A DNA stretch of 64,000 bases from Gloeobacter kilaueensis JS1 (GCF_000484535.1 NC_022600.1:3658001-3722000), one strand, 5' to 3'; shown: positions 8,329 through 18,158, numbered from the stretch's first letter. Numbers and translations are program-made. The notes: a model not told the origin generated them from the letters alone.

Positions 8329-8409
8329 TGCGGACGGGGAGATTCGAACTCCCACGGGTTGCCCCACAGGTTCCTAAGACCGGCGTGTCTACCATTCCAC
8401 CACGTCCGC
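8329..8409 (-). tRNA. trnL-UAG: tRNA-Leu (anticodon UAG)
   Basis: Read on the minus strand, the acceptor arms GCGGACG and CGTCCGC pair perfectly with discriminator A, the T arm is GGGAG-TTCGAAT-CTCCC, and the D arm carries TGGTAGA. The anticodon loop CTTAGGA gives UAG. A long variable arm (TGTGGGGCAACCCG) is present, as expected for leucine. The anticodon stem as I fold it has one C-U mismatch (positions 28:42). CCA is not encoded. The adjacent integrase remnant suggests its 3' end served as an attachment site. Confidence 0.93.
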
Positions 8410-8441
8410 ACGCTTCCCCAGTGTAAGCGCGCCGGGGAACT

Positions 8442-9197
8442 TCAAGCCAGGATCGTCTCCAACAGACTGTCCTCGATAACGTAGTTGCTGCTCACCCGCT
8501 GCACGTCGTCGAGGTTTTCGAGTTTTTCGATGAGAGTAAAGATCTGGCGCGCCACCTCCGGTTCCTCGACCTGGATCGTGCTGCCCGCGATCCAGCGCAC
8601 TTCGGCCTGATCGAGGACGAAACCGGCGCAGCGCAGGCTCTCAGTCAACCCTTCGAGATCGCCGGGGGCACAGAAGACCTCTGCCCCTTCACCGTCGGGG
8701 CGGATCTCGTAGCTGGTCGCCCCGCCTTCGATCGCCGCTTCGATCAAGTCTTCTTCGATCACGCTGCCGGTGAGCGTCGCCACACCCATCTGCTGGAACA
8801 TCCAACCCACGCAGCCCGTCTCGCCCAGGTTACCGCCGTTGCGGCTGAAGACGACGCGCAGGTCGGCGGCGGTGCGGTTGCGGTTGTCAGTCTGCGCTTC
8901 GATGAGCAACGCCACCCCAGAAGGACCGTAGCCCTCGTAGCGAATTTCCTCGAAGGTGTCGCTTTCGAGGGTGCCGCTGCCCTTGTCGATTGCCCGCTGG
9001 ATGTTCTCCGCCGGTAGGCTTGCCGCCTTCGCCTGCTCAATTGCCAGCCGCAGACGAAAGTTACCGGCTGGATCTGCTCCACCCAGGCGGGCAGCGACGA
9101 TAATCTCGCGGGAGAGTCGGGCAAACATTGCCCCCTTGGCCACGTCGTTTTTGGCTTTCTGGCGCTTGATCTGCGCCCACTTGCTATGCCCTGCCAT
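8442..9197 (-). CDS. yebC: YebC/TACO1-family translation/transcription factor
   Basis: 251 residues from the canonical start [19 protein letters not shown]. Three-domain YebC/PmpR/TACO1 family with [19 protein letters not shown] in domain 2, [15 protein letters not shown], and the C-terminal sandwich ending [13 protein letters not shown]. Members have been described as DNA-binding regulators and, more recently, as ribosome-associated factors easing translation of proline stretches. An in-frame TTG extension upstream to 9263 exists but the family start is clearly the ATG at 9197. It is monocistronic; 9198-9541 holds only the gyrB leader. Confidence 0.95.
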   Translation of the reverse strand: MAGHSKWAQIKRQKAKNDVAKGAMFARLSREIIVAARLGGADPAGNFRLRLAIEQAKAASLPAENIQRAIDKGSGTLESDTFEEIRYEGYGPSGVALLIEAQTDNRNRTAADLRVVFSRNGGNLGETGCVGWMFQQMGVATLTGSVIEEDLIEAAIEGGATSYEIRPDGEGAEVFCAPGDLEGLTESLRCAGFVLDQAEVRWIAGSTIQVEEPEVARQIFTLIEKLENLDDVQRVSSNYVIEDSLLETILA

Positions 9198-9541
9198 GCT
9201 CAACAAACACTGCCTTCCGGTCGAATCTATCACAAGCCGGATAGACAACTTTGAGAAGCGCAACGACGGTTACAAGCAGACGGTGCTTCCTGGTTTATCC
9301 CTTTTGCAGGTAGGGTTCCGGAGCGGATAGGACAGGCACCTGCAGGTGGCCGAGAGTCCATAATTAACGACGTTCTATCTGCTTGCGATCGTCATCTCAG
9401 AAACGACCAGAAGACGCTGCAAGCGCTTTATGCTAGAATTGACGAGTGATTTGACCCCGCTCCCTTCTAGCACGCCTTGAGGCAGAGTGGCTGCAGCGGT
9501 CGTGGGCGGGATGTAATCTGGCGCGGAGGAGCGCATCATCG

Positions 9542-11476
9542 ATGACCGAAACCTATGGAGCGGATCAAATTCAGGTTGTCGAGGGCCTGGAGCATGTCCG
9601 GCTGCGTCCAGGCATGTACATCGGTTCTACGGGACCGCGCGGCCTGCACCATCTGGTCTACGAGATTGTCGATAACTCCGTCGATGAGGCGCTTGCGGGC
9701 CACGCCAAGCATATCCTGATCAGCCTCAACGCCGACGGCTCCGCCACGATCAGCGACGATGGCCGGGGCATCCCCACCGATGTCCACCCACGTACCGGCA
9801 AATCGACCATCGAGACGGTGCTCACGGTGCTGGGGGCAGGGGGCAAGTTTGGCGGCGGCGGTTACAAGGTTTCGGGTGGCCTGCACGGCGTCGGGGCAGC
9901 CGTGGTCAATGGCCTCTCGACATCGCTTACAGCAACCGTCTGGCGCAACGGCAAGGCCCATGTGCAGCGCTTCCGGCGCGGCGTCCCGGAGGGCGGCCTC
10001 AAGGTCAGCCCTGACAGTGAGCAGCGGCGCGGCACCTCGATTACTTTTTTGCCGGATCCTGAAATTTTTACGACCGGTGTGAGCTTCGACTACGACACAC
10101 TTCTGAGTCGGTTTCGCGAGCTGGCTTTTCTGAATGCCGGGGTCGAGTTCTCCTTCAGCGACCTGCGCACCGATCCCAACCGGGTCGAGACCTACCTCTA
10201 CGAAGGGGGCATCCGCGAGTATGTCGCCTACATGGTGCGCGAGAAGACCGCCCTGCACAGCGACATTATCTTCATCGATCAAGAGCGCGACGGTGTGAGT
10301 GTCGAGTGTGCCCTGCAGTGGTGCTCGGATGTCTTCAACGACAACGTGTTGGGCTTTGCCAACAACATCCGCACCATCGATGGCGGCACCCACCTCGAAG
10401 GACTCAAGGCAGTCCTGACTCGCACCTTCAATAGCTTTGCCCGCAAGACCAACAAGCTCAAAGAAGGGGACAAAAACCTCTCAGGCGAGCACGTGCGCGA
10501 AGGGTTGACCGCCGTGTTGAGCGTCAAGGTGCCCAATCCCGAATTTGAAGGGCAGACCAAGACCAAGCTCGGCAACCCCGAAGTGCGCGGCATCGTCGAT
10601 TCGGTCATCTCCGATCGGCTTACCGAGTACCTCGAATTTCATCCGGACGTGGTGGCGGCGATTCTCGAAAAGGCGCTGCAGTCGATGCAGGCCGAAGAAG
10701 CGGCGCGCAAGGCCCGCGATCTGGTCCGCCGCAAGTCGGCCCTCGAATCGTCTACCCTGCCGGGCAAGCTCGCCGACTGCCAGAGCCGCGATCCGGGCGA
10801 ATCTGAGATTTTTTTAGTCGAGGGCGATTCCGCTGGCGGCAGCGCCAAGCAGGGACGGGACCGGCGCTTTCAGGCAATTTTGCCTCTGCGCGGCAAGATC
10901 TTGAATATCGAAAGAGCCGACGATCGACGCATCTACGGCAACAACGAAATTCAGGCGATGATCACTGCCCTGGGGCTGGGGCTCAAGACCGAAGAGTTCG
11001 ACGCAGCGCGGCTTAGATACCACAAGGTGATCTTGATGACCGACGCCGACGTCGATGGGGCTCACATCCGGACGTTGCTTCTGACGTTTTTCTACCGCTA
11101 CAAGCGGGATCTGGTCGAGCAGGGCTACATCTATATCGCCCAGCCGCCACTTTATAAAATCTCGATCGGGGCCGGGCGCAACATCGATGTGCGCTACTGC
11201 TACGCCGAGCACGAAAAAGAGGCGATCATCGCCAGTCTGCGCGAAAACCAAAAATACGAGATCCAGCGCTTTAAGGGCCTGGGTGAGATGCAGGCGGAGC
11301 AGTTGTGGGAGACGACGATGAACCCGGCGACGCGTACCCTCAGGCAGGTGACAATCGAGGATGCCGCCGAAGCGGACCGCGTCTTCAATATCTTGATGGG
11401 TGACCGGGTCGAACCCCGGCGCGAATTTATCGAGACCTACGGCCCGCGCCTGCAGATGGCCGACCTCGACATCTAA
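9542..11476 (+). CDS. gyrB: DNA gyrase subunit B
   Basis: 644 residues, normal length for cyanobacterial GyrB. The GHKL ATPase domain has RPGMYIGSTGPRGLHHLVYE and GLHGVGAAVVNGLS; the TOPRIM domain has EGDSAGGSAKQGRDRRFQA and the metal-binding IMTDADVDGAHIRTLL; the C-terminal region has QRFKGLGEMQAEQLWETTM. With GyrA it introduces negative supercoils into DNA using ATP. A strong AGGAG lies at -15 to -11 (GGAGGAGCGC before the ATG). A possible promoter with TATGCTAGAAT lies about 110 bases upstream. No inteins or insertions. Confidence 0.97.
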   Translation: MTETYGADQIQVVEGLEHVRLRPGMYIGSTGPRGLHHLVYEIVDNSVDEALAGHAKHILISLNADGSATISDDGRGIPTDVHPRTGKSTIETVLTVLGAGGKFGGGGYKVSGGLHGVGAAVVNGLSTSLTATVWRNGKAHVQRFRRGVPEGGLKVSPDSEQRRGTSITFLPDPEIFTTGVSFDYDTLLSRFRELAFLNAGVEFSFSDLRTDPNRVETYLYEGGIREYVAYMVREKTALHSDIIFIDQERDGVSVECALQWCSDVFNDNVLGFANNIRTIDGGTHLEGLKAVLTRTFNSFARKTNKLKEGDKNLSGEHVREGLTAVLSVKVPNPEFEGQTKTKLGNPEVRGIVDSVISDRLTEYLEFHPDVVAAILEKALQSMQAEEAARKARDLVRRKSALESSTLPGKLADCQSRDPGESEIFLVEGDSAGGSAKQGRDRRFQAILPLRGKILNIERADDRRIYGNNEIQAMITALGLGLKTEEFDAARLRYHKVILMTDADVDGAHIRTLLLTFFYRYKRDLVEQGYIYIAQPPLYKISIGAGRNIDVRYCYAEHEKEAIIASLRENQKYEIQRFKGLGEMQAEQLWETTMNPATRTLRQVTIEDAAEADRVFNILMGDRVEPRREFIETYGPRLQMADLDI

Positions 11477-11555
11477 TACCTGCCAATGGCTACCCATCGG
11501 GACAGCTAAACAAAACGTGTAGCAATCGCCAGCTGTCGGATCGCGATTGGCTAAT

Positions 11556-11981
11556 ATGAGGCAGTTGAGCGACTGGACAGCGATGGGTGAAGAGTACAGC
11601 CAGAGTCTCGAAGCCGACGTGTTCGCCGCTACCCTGCGCATGGGACTGGCGGACACCCGCGACCTGCTCGAATTTCTGGCCCAAAAATTTGAACTGGCTT
11701 TGCCCGAGCAGACGACGGTGCGGCGGGGCGGCTGGCTTTTTGCCAGAGAACACCCCGTCGAGGATCTGAGCCTCGACTTTGACGAATACCAGTACCAGAT
11801 CAGCCGCCAGGGGCACGCCCTGCCGGTGGCGCGCATCCAGAAGCGCGTGCGCGGGGTCGTGCTCAAGACGACCGAGCTACCGATAGAAGAATGGCTCTCT
11901 GCCGTCGCCGCTGAGCTGGCTCGTCAGGCGGAGCGCTCTGAGATCACCCGCCGCGCCCTTGACCGGTTCGTAAACGAATAG
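11556..11981 (+). CDS. Conserved hypothetical protein upstream of YbjQ pair
   Basis: 141 residues from ATG 11556 (a TTG at 11547 and an ATG at 11583 are alternatives). Mixed alpha/beta composition with an acidic middle (DLSLDFDEYQYQI) and a C-terminal helix (LSAVAAELARQAERS). No family recognised. It ends ten bases before the first YbjQ-tandem gene, so the three genes to 13810 form one operon-like unit and it should be considered part of that system. Confidence 0.7.
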   Translation: MRQLSDWTAMGEEYSQSLEADVFAATLRMGLADTRDLLEFLAQKFELALPEQTTVRRGGWLFAREHPVEDLSLDFDEYQYQISRQGHALPVARIQKRVRGVVLKTTELPIEEWLSAVAAELARQAERSEITRRALDRFVNE

Positions 11982-11991
11982 GAGGCGAGGG

Positions 11992-12960
11992 ATGCCTTTT
12001 TTCTGGCAGCGCGACTCAGAAAGTGACAAACAGGAGCGCCAGCGACGCGAACAGGAGCAGCAGCTTAGTATCGAAGCGCTAAAAGCCGGGCGGTTGCCGG
12101 TGGCAGCCCAGCGACGGCTAGAGGAGCAGCGCCAGTCGGAGAATTTTTTTTCCTCCGACCTCAGTACCGGCGAGCACCTGCTCACCCGCGAGGCGGGCTA
12201 CGAACCGCTCGCTCAGGTGATGGGCAGTGCCTTTTATAAAGTGGGCTACCGGGGCTACTTCAGCGGCGGCTACGGTAGGACGGGCGAAATCGAAGCCTTG
12301 AGCCGCGCTCAGATTGCCGCCCGTCGCCTCGCCATCGATCGCCTGCTGCAGGAGGCGCGCCTGCTCGCTGCCCACGGTGTGATTAGCGTCGAGGTCAAAG
12401 CCGGAAGCTACGACTGGTCTACGGGACTGGTCGAATTTACGGCCCTGGGCACGGCCATCCGCCTCAAGGACCGCCCTCCCACCGAACACCCTTTCGCAAG
12501 CGACCTGTCGGGCCAGGATTTCTGGCAGTTGCACCGGCGGGGCTGGTGGCCCCGCGATCTGGCCTTCGGCATCTGCTCGTACTACATCTATAGCGACTAC
12601 CAGACCCGCTCGATTCTTGGCAACTACTGGGGCAGCGGTTGGGCGAACCGCGAGATTGCCCAGTACAGCGACGGCTTTCAAAAAGCCCGGCACCTGGCGG
12701 TAGAGCGCCTCACCGGCGACATCCGGCGCGCTCGCGCCCAGGGCGTAGTCGGCGTGCGCATCGACTACGAGGTCGAGGAGATCGAGTACGAAGTCAACGA
12801 CACCCCCTACCGCGACCTGCTCGTTCAGTTTATTGCCCTCGGCACGGCGATCGGGCCGGACGAGCAACCGGCAGCGATCAAGACTGCCGCCCCGGTGCTC
12901 TTCTACGACCTGCGCCGCCGCGAGTGCCGGGATCTGAGCATCGACAACATTGCCGAGTAA
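11992..12960 (+). CDS. Tandem YbjQ (DUF74, heavy-metal-binding-like) protein
   Basis: 322 residues. A charged coiled N-terminus (KQERQRREQEQQ) is followed by two YbjQ-type units: one starting at SSDLSTGEHLLTREAGYEP (about 54-160) and one at ASDLSGQDFWQLHRRGWWP (about 165-305). Each shows the family features of a predicted pentamer-forming alpha/beta fold: ARRLAIDRLLQEA helices and a terminal FTALGTAI or FIALGTAI strand. The family's biochemical role is unknown despite the heavy-metal label. RBS GGAGG precedes the ATG. It lies between the 141-residue hypothetical gene and a second tandem YbjQ gene. Confidence 0.8.
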   Translation: MPFFWQRDSESDKQERQRREQEQQLSIEALKAGRLPVAAQRRLEEQRQSENFFSSDLSTGEHLLTREAGYEPLAQVMGSAFYKVGYRGYFSGGYGRTGEIEALSRAQIAARRLAIDRLLQEARLLAAHGVISVEVKAGSYDWSTGLVEFTALGTAIRLKDRPPTEHPFASDLSGQDFWQLHRRGWWPRDLAFGICSYYIYSDYQTRSILGNYWGSGWANREIAQYSDGFQKARHLAVERLTGDIRRARAQGVVGVRIDYEVEEIEYEVNDTPYRDLLVQFIALGTAIGPDEQPAAIKTAAPVLFYDLRRRECRDLSIDNIAE

Positions 12961-12982
12961 CCATCTTCTTTGAGGTAGTGCC

Positions 12983-13810
12983 ATGTCCAGCGACAAACAG
13001 CCCCCCGCCTCCGACCTGCCGGTTCATGCCCGCGAGCGCCTCACGGCGATGCGGGGCACGGCGGGCCACCGCACCCTCTTTACCAGCGATCTGTCGGTCA
13101 ACGAATTTTTGCTCGTCAAAGAAGCAGGCTTCGACCCGGTCGGTATGGTCGTCGGCAGCTCGATTTACCACATCGGCTACCAGCAGGGCAACTGGAGCAA
13201 AAACCAGGAAATGACCGTTCTCACCCAGGCGATGTACCACGCCCGCGAGCTAGCGATGACCCGCATGGAGGAGGAGGCCGATGCGCTCGGAGCCGATGGA
13301 ATCATCGGCGTGCGGCTCAAAGTCAAGCACCTCGACTGGTCGGAGCATCTGGCCGAATTTGTCGCCATCGGCACCGCTGTCGCGGCAACCGAAGGATCAA
13401 GCAATCTGCGCACTGTCCACGGCAAACCCTTTACAAGCGACCTCTCGGGTCAGGATTTCTGGACGCTGCTCAGGGCGGGCTACCGCCCGGTGGGCATGGT
13501 GATGGGCAACTGCGTCTACCACGTCGCTCACCAGAGCTTTGGCCAGTGGTTCAACACGATGGGCCAGAACGTCGAGATGACTAACTTTACCCAGGCGCTC
13601 TACGACGCGCGGGAGCTCGCGATGGAGCGGATGCAGGCCGAGGCGACCCACCTGCAGGCCGAAGGGATCGTGGGCGTCGATATTCGCGAGGGCAGCTACG
13701 GCTGGAGCAGCCACGTCATCGAATTTTTTACCGTCGGCACAGCTGTGATCGCCATCCGCGCCGATCACCACATCCCGACGCCGCAACTGGTGCTCACCGT
13801 CAACGACTGA
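12983..13810 (+). CDS. Tandem YbjQ (DUF74) protein, paralogue of upstream gene
   Basis: 275 residues with two YbjQ units: TSDLSVNEFLLVKEAGFDP (about 33-140) and TSDLSGQDFWTLLRAGYRP (about 150-265). Both keep the GS(S/C)xYHxxY-like strand, the helix with ARELAM(T/E)RM, the DGIIGV/EGIVGV loop, and the FxxxGTAV end. It is a clear duplicate-and-diverge partner of 11992-12960, 22 bases downstream of it. Probably the two proteins form a mixed ring with each other; this is inference. RBS GAGG. Confidence 0.82.
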   Translation: MSSDKQPPASDLPVHARERLTAMRGTAGHRTLFTSDLSVNEFLLVKEAGFDPVGMVVGSSIYHIGYQQGNWSKNQEMTVLTQAMYHARELAMTRMEEEADALGADGIIGVRLKVKHLDWSEHLAEFVAIGTAVAATEGSSNLRTVHGKPFTSDLSGQDFWTLLRAGYRPVGMVMGNCVYHVAHQSFGQWFNTMGQNVEMTNFTQALYDARELAMERMQAEATHLQAEGIVGVDIREGSYGWSSHVIEFFTVGTAVIAIRADHHIPTPQLVLTVND

Positions 13811-13913
13811 GGGGCGAGAAAATCTGTCTATAGTTTGAAGATTGTGTAAATTGCTACATTTGACCGGTGAAATTGTTACCATCGATGCAGTTTGGTTCCA
13901 TCAGGTGGTACGC

Positions 13914-14087
13914 ATGGGTATTTGGGCAAAGCCGGAGGTTTCCCGCATCAGTCGTTTTCGGCGCTTGCAGCTGGAGAACTGGCGGCAGCAGTTGGAGGCG
14001 CGCATCGCCAGGGCCCAGGCCCAGGGAGACGACCGGCTTTTAGCGGCGCTACTTTCTGAGCGGCAGTACCTCGAGCGCTGCCGTTAG
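13914..14087 (+). CDS. Small basic helical protein, 57 aa
   Basis: From ATG 13914 (preceded by AGGTGG) the frame encodes 57 residues, mostly one long charged helix (RFRRLQLENWRQQLEARIAR). A longer frame from 13842 exists but has no good start. No family recognised. Its stop overlaps the stop of the convergent gene by four bases. Confidence 0.5.
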   Translation: MGIWAKPEVSRISRFRRLQLENWRQQLEARIARAQAQGDDRLLAALLSERQYLERCR

Positions 14088-14530
14088 AAGATTTTCTTTG
14101 CTCTTGAGCGCGACTGGTCCAGGGCTCGCTTCAGCAGAGCAAATTGACTGCTCGTATGTTCGCCGGCGGCTTCGAGCAGGGCCAGTTCCCAGACAAGGAG
14201 TGCCTGTTGCGGCTTGATCGAAAGACGGTCCAGTTGGGCAGCGACGGCTCTGGCCTTCCGGTCCTGCAGCAGGTGGAGGCGTGCCCAGAAGTGGGCGAGT
14301 CCAAAGGGCAGGTGGCTGTAAACCCGAGCCGGATAACCGGCTTCTTCGAGATACTTTGAAAGCTCACCGTAGATAAGAGCAGGATCGATAGTGCGCCCAG
14401 AGCGACCGAGGGCACGGTCGATCTGCTGCAGGGTTGCAGCCGTAATTGGCGCAGATGAGCGCAGGCGGTTGGGCGACCGGTCAATTGCGACAGGCGTCTG
14501 ACGAAGGTGGTAGGACGTATCGGACATCAT
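14084..14530 (-). CDS. hypothetical helical protein
   Basis: 148 residues from the ATG at 14530 (ATG 14599 is an alternative start adding 23 residues). Mostly helical, with IDPALIYGELSKYLEEAGYP and LPFGLAHFWARLHLLQDRK; the latter half resembles a TPR-like hairpin but I would not assign the family. It converges on the small gene at 13914. Between it and dapB (14600-14663) nothing else is seen. Confidence 0.55.
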   Translation of the reverse strand: MMSDTSYHLRQTPVAIDRSPNRLRSSAPITAATLQQIDRALGRSGRTIDPALIYGELSKYLEEAGYPARVYSHLPFGLAHFWARLHLLQDRKARAVAAQLDRLSIKPQQALLVWELALLEAAGEHTSSQFALLKRALDQSRSRAKKIF

Positions 14531-14663
14531 CGAAGACTCTGATGATCGTGGCTGGGCCAACGAAGGTGTACAGCTTTGATAGTGACCGACAAAGACCATT
14601 TCCCTTATAAAGGGGAGGTGAAGCTTCGGACAATTTGCTGTAAAGATCGTTCACAGCCGGGGA

Positions 14664-15473
14664 TTAGAGAATTTTTTCAAGGCCGTAGACGAGGCTTTTT
14701 AAGCCCAGCACCTTACGAATCGCGAGCAGGACGCCCGGCATGTAGGCGGAGCGATCGGTGGTGTCGTGGCGCAGGCTGAAACTCTGGCCCGTGCCGCCGA
14801 AGATCACTTCCTGGTGGGCGAGCAGGCCCGGCAGGCGCAGCGAGTGGATGCGGATGTTGCCGGGGACGAGGCCGCCCCGCGCTCCCGCGATGAGTTCTGT
14901 CTCCTCTACTTTGGCCGGGTTGAACGCTTTGCCGGTGCTGGCGATGAGCTGGGCAGTGGCAAGGGCGGTGCCGCTCGGAGCGTCCGCCTTCTCGTCGTGG
15001 TGCAGCTCGATAATTTCGAGATGATCGAAGTATTCGGCGGCCCGCAAACAGGCTTGCTGCAACAGGATCATACCGATGGCAAAATTGGGGGCGACGACGC
15101 AGCCGGTGCTCGCCTTGTCGGCAAATTCCGCCAGATCCGCCAGTTGCTCAGGGGCAATGCCGGTGGTGCCGATGACTGGACGCACACCGTAGGCGATCGC
15201 CGTCCGCACTCGGTCGTACAGGCCGCGAGGATGGGTAAAATCAACCATCACCCCCGGCGAGCGCTCCTGGGCGACCATCGCGCAACTGACTTCGAGGTTA
15301 TCCGTAATCGGCACATCGATGGGACCGATGCCCGCCACCTCCCCGGCGTCGGCGTCGAGGTGACTGCGATCCACCGCCCCGATCACGTACATGTCGGGGG
15401 CGGCGTGAACCGCCTTGATCACCTCCCGGCCCATCTTGCCGGCGCAGCCGACCACCAGCACCGGAATCGCCAT
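14664..15473 (-). CDS. dapB: 4-hydroxy-tetrahydrodipicolinate reductase
   Basis: 269 residues from ATG 15473, preceded by AGGAGA. N-terminal Rossmann motif [12 protein letters not shown] (about 7-18), the catalytic signature [17 protein letters not shown] (His-His and Lys), and IGTTG. The enzyme reduces hydroxy-tetrahydrodipicolinate with NAD(P)H in lysine/diaminopimelate synthesis. An in-frame extension up to 15881 overlaps the neighbouring acetyltransferase gene and lacks family similarity, so it is ignored. Located 50 bases behind the acetyltransferase gene on the same strand. Confidence 0.96.
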   Translation of the reverse strand: MAIPVLVVGCAGKMGREVIKAVHAAPDMYVIGAVDRSHLDADAGEVAGIGPIDVPITDNLEVSCAMVAQERSPGVMVDFTHPRGLYDRVRTAIAYGVRPVIGTTGIAPEQLADLAEFADKASTGCVVAPNFAIGMILLQQACLRAAEYFDHLEIIELHHDEKADAPSGTALATAQLIASTGKAFNPAKVEETELIAGARGGLVPGNIRIHSLRLPGLLAHQEVIFGGTGQSFSLRHDTTDRSAYMPGVLLAIRKVLGLKSLVYGLEKIL

Positions 15474-15523
15474 CGCCCCTTCTCCTGTATTCGTGCCTGT
15501 CCAGTGTACGCACCACCGGTGCC

Positions 15524-16702
15524 CTAAAAGTGATCGTTCATCCAGGGAACCGGTCCGGCAAAAAGGCGTTCGGCAGTCTCGATCGCCTTGGGTGGGGCAT
15601 CGACCAACCCGAGCGCTGCGAGTTGGCCAGCGCTGAATAGACCGCTGTAGAGCGGGGCGAGGGCGCGAATGTCGAGTCTGCAGTCGCCTCGACCGCCGGG
15701 GGTGACCTCGGCCCGGCCTCCAAAGACCGAGAGCACAAAGCGACCGGTGTTCTCCGTAAGCAGGTTGTCCGTCACCTCGATGTGCAATTCGGCTTCGAGG
15801 GAGGGGGCGTAGCCGCGCAGATTGAGGGCAGCGCCTAGATCGACGATGCGCAGCATCCAGCGCTCGGCCTGCAGGCGGCAATGCTGCTCCTCAAAAAGTA
15901 AGGCGGCGGCTTCGACGGGCGGGCCGTCCCAGAACACCTGCTCGGCCAGCGAGCGGTGATCGGCCAAAAATGTCCACAGCCGCCGCTGCGCCTGGGGGGT
16001 GAGGGCGACGAAGTCGCGCACCCCAAGGTCGTAGCCCCGCTCGGTGGCCTGCTGACAAAAGATGACGTAGCCCTCTGGAGCAGACAGCGGCCCGATCCGG
16101 TAGGCAAAGAGGCGCGCTCTATCAGAACCCGGATCGAAAATTCGCTCCCAGATCGCCCGGCTGCGGTCCAGTAGACCCGGCTGCCGGTGGGCAAACTGGT
16201 GGTACAGCTCGGCCAGCAGCGGCTCGAAGTGCGCCTCGATAGGCTCGACGGCCAGCTGCCGCTCACCTAGATCTAAACTGTGGGCCGGAGCGGACCAGCG
16301 GCAGGCGAGGCCCGCCTGCTCGTAGCCCGCCTTGCGATAGACCCGCTGGGTGGCAGGATAGAGCGCCGAGAGCGGCATCCCCTCAGCGTGCAGTTCTCTT
16401 AAAGTACCGGCGAGCAGCACCGAGGCAGCACCGCTGCCGCGCCACTCGGGAGCGACGCCCACCGCTGCCAGGCCCGCCATCGGTACACTGCAGCCGCCAA
16501 AGTACTGGCCCAGCCGGTAGATACCCAGCCCGCCGACAATTTGTGTACCGACCTGGACGATGCGGTGGTTGGCCTGTCCGATGCGTTCCCCAAAAACAGG
16601 CCAGTGCTCGGGCGCGAAATTAAAGCACTGGGTCACCAGTTGGCCCAACTGGTCGAACTGCCCCGCCTGGACTACACCGTACTCGAATGAAACGTTTGTC
16701 AC
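15524..16702 (-). CDS. Eis-family GNAT N-acetyltransferase with SCP2-like C-terminus
   Basis: 392 residues from GTG 16702. The N-terminal GNAT domain contains [20 protein letters not shown], the acetyl-CoA binding element (V-x-P-x-x-R-G-x-G), then a second GNAT-like unit and a C-terminal sterol-carrier-type domain ending in [17 protein letters not shown]. This is the Eis architecture: enhanced-intracellular-survival type lysine/aminoglycoside acetyltransferases. The substrate in cyanobacteria is unknown. Divergent from the TPR gene at 16782. Confidence 0.85.
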   Translation of the reverse strand: MTNVSFEYGVVQAGQFDQLGQLVTQCFNFAPEHWPVFGERIGQANHRIVQVGTQIVGGLGIYRLGQYFGGCSVPMAGLAAVGVAPEWRGSGAASVLLAGTLRELHAEGMPLSALYPATQRVYRKAGYEQAGLACRWSAPAHSLDLGERQLAVEPIEAHFEPLLAELYHQFAHRQPGLLDRSRAIWERIFDPGSDRARLFAYRIGPLSAPEGYVIFCQQATERGYDLGVRDFVALTPQAQRRLWTFLADHRSLAEQVFWDGPPVEAAALLFEEQHCRLQAERWMLRIVDLGAALNLRGYAPSLEAELHIEVTDNLLTENTGRFVLSVFGGRAEVTPGGRGDCRLDIRALAPLYSGLFSAGQLAALGLVDAPPKAIETAERLFAGPVPWMNDHF

Positions 16703-16781
16703 AAAATCCCTACCTGAATGTAAGGCAGGATCTTCCAGGATAGAAGAAGCTGCTACTGCGCGATATCGCTATTTTCTCCCT

Positions 16782-18158
16782 ATGTTTACCACTCGCCCCG
16801 CCACTTTCGCCCTTGCCTTCGCCCTCTGGCTAGCTGTGCCTGTAGGGGCGCAGGAGGCTACCTCAGCGGGGCTGCAGCAGGCGGAAGTCGCCTTCCGGCG
16901 GGCCGATTACGCTGCCGTTGCCCAGAACTGCCCGCGCCTGCTCGCCCGCGACCCGGTTGCGGTATCTACTTTATTACTGTGCGCCGAGGCCCAGCTGCGC
17001 CTAGGAGCGCGCGCCGAAGCCCTGATGGGTGTCAACCAGGCGATCCGGCAGGCACCGACCGACGCCCAGGCGTATCTGTTGCGCGCCGAAGTTCGCGCTG
17101 CTGCCGGCGACAGGGCCGCTGCCCAGGCGGACTACCGGCAGGTGCTGCTTTTGGGCGGCACGGACGCCGTGAACCTGCGGGCGCAGGGGCTGGCCGAATT
17201 TGCCCTGGGCAACAGCGCCGCTGCCCTCGCCGCCCTCGATCGATCGCTTGCCCTCGATTGCACCCAGGAGCGCGCCTTCTTGCAGCGGGGATTGTTGCGC
17301 CTGCAAAACCAGGATCAAGAAGGTGCCCGTAGCGACTTCGAGCAGGTAATCGCTCTGGCACCGGACTTTGTGCAGGCCCACGTGCAACTGGGCAAGCTGG
17401 CCCTCCTGCAGGGCGACAATGCGGCTGCGATCGCAAGTTTCGATCGGGCGATCGCCATCCATCCCACCGGCATCGCCTACGCGAACCGTGCCCTCGCTTA
17501 CCTGCGCCTCAAGCAGTACGCGCAGGCGGTGAGCGACTTCGACCGGGCGATCGCTCTGGGTGGGGCGCAGCCGGCCTTTCTCTACCTCAACCGGGGCGTG
17601 GCCAGGGGTGAATTGAAAGACTATGCGGCTGCCCTCGCGGATCTGGGCGAAGCGATTCGCCTCGACCCGGACAACGCCGCCGCCTGGGCCAGCCGGGGCC
17701 GCCTGTACAACCGGATGAATCATTACCGCTCCGCCCTTGCTGACTTTGACCGGCAGGTGAAGTTGCAGCCCGAGCGACCGGAGGCGTACCTCGAGCGCGC
17801 CGAGGTGCGGTTGCAACTGGGCGATCTCGCCGCTGCCCTCGCCGACTTCGATCGGAGCATCCAGATCGATCCCAGGCTGGGCAGAGCCTACTACCAGCGC
17901 GCCCTGCTCTACTCGCAGCGGCGCACCTTTCGTCGGGCAATCGCCGATTTTGACCGGGCTCTTGCCCACGGCTACGACAGCCCCCGGCTCTACCTCAATC
18001 GCGGCCTCGCCTACGCCCACCTGAGCGACAAGGGTGCAGCCCTCGCGGACTGGCAGAAGGCAGCCGCCCTTTTTAACAGCGGCGACAATCAGGCAGATTA
18101 TCGCCGCGTCCTCGATCTGATCGACCGCCTGCGCCGTCAGTCGGACCCGGTGGCATAA
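16782..18158 (+). CDS. Exported TPR-repeat protein
   Basis: 458 residues from ATG 16782. A signal peptide (FALAFALWLAVPVGAQEA) ends near residue 25, followed by about twelve tetratricopeptide repeats of the form (A)xxDFDRAIALxP and YLNRGxAxxxLxxYxxAxxD; it is almost pure TPR solenoid. Probably a periplasmic scaffold for protein-protein contacts; partner unknown. The longer frame from 16560 crosses into the divergent acetyltransferase and is rejected. Followed 38 bases later by the DUF885 gene, so possibly co-transcribed. Confidence 0.88.
   Translation: MFTTRPATFALAFALWLAVPVGAQEATSAGLQQAEVAFRRADYAAVAQNCPRLLARDPVAVSTLLLCAEAQLRLGARAEALMGVNQAIRQAPTDAQAYLLRAEVRAAAGDRAAAQADYRQVLLLGGTDAVNLRAQGLAEFALGNSAAALAALDRSLALDCTQERAFLQRGLLRLQNQDQEGARSDFEQVIALAPDFVQAHVQLGKLALLQGDNAAAIASFDRAIAIHPTGIAYANRALAYLRLKQYAQAVSDFDRAIALGGAQPAFLYLNRGVARGELKDYAAALADLGEAIRLDPDNAAAWASRGRLYNRMNHYRSALADFDRQVKLQPERPEAYLERAEVRLQLGDLAAALADFDRSIQIDPRLGRAYYQRALLYSQRRTFRRAIADFDRALAHGYDSPRLYLNRGLAYAHLSDKGAALADWQKAAALFNSGDNQADYRRVLDLIDRLRRQSDPVA

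Noticed and set aside
10814-11866. 350-residue frame antisense to gyrB
   Set aside because: Overlaps GyrB TOPRIM and C-terminal domains; no protein features; shadow of GC-rich codon use.
14664-15881. N-terminally extended dapB reading (405 residues)
   Set aside because: First 136 residues are arginine-rich and overlap the acetyltransferase gene; the family start with AGGAGA is at 15473.
17001-18020. 339-residue frame antisense to the TPR gene
   Set aside because: Mirrors the TPR repeats; low-complexity; no ribosome site.
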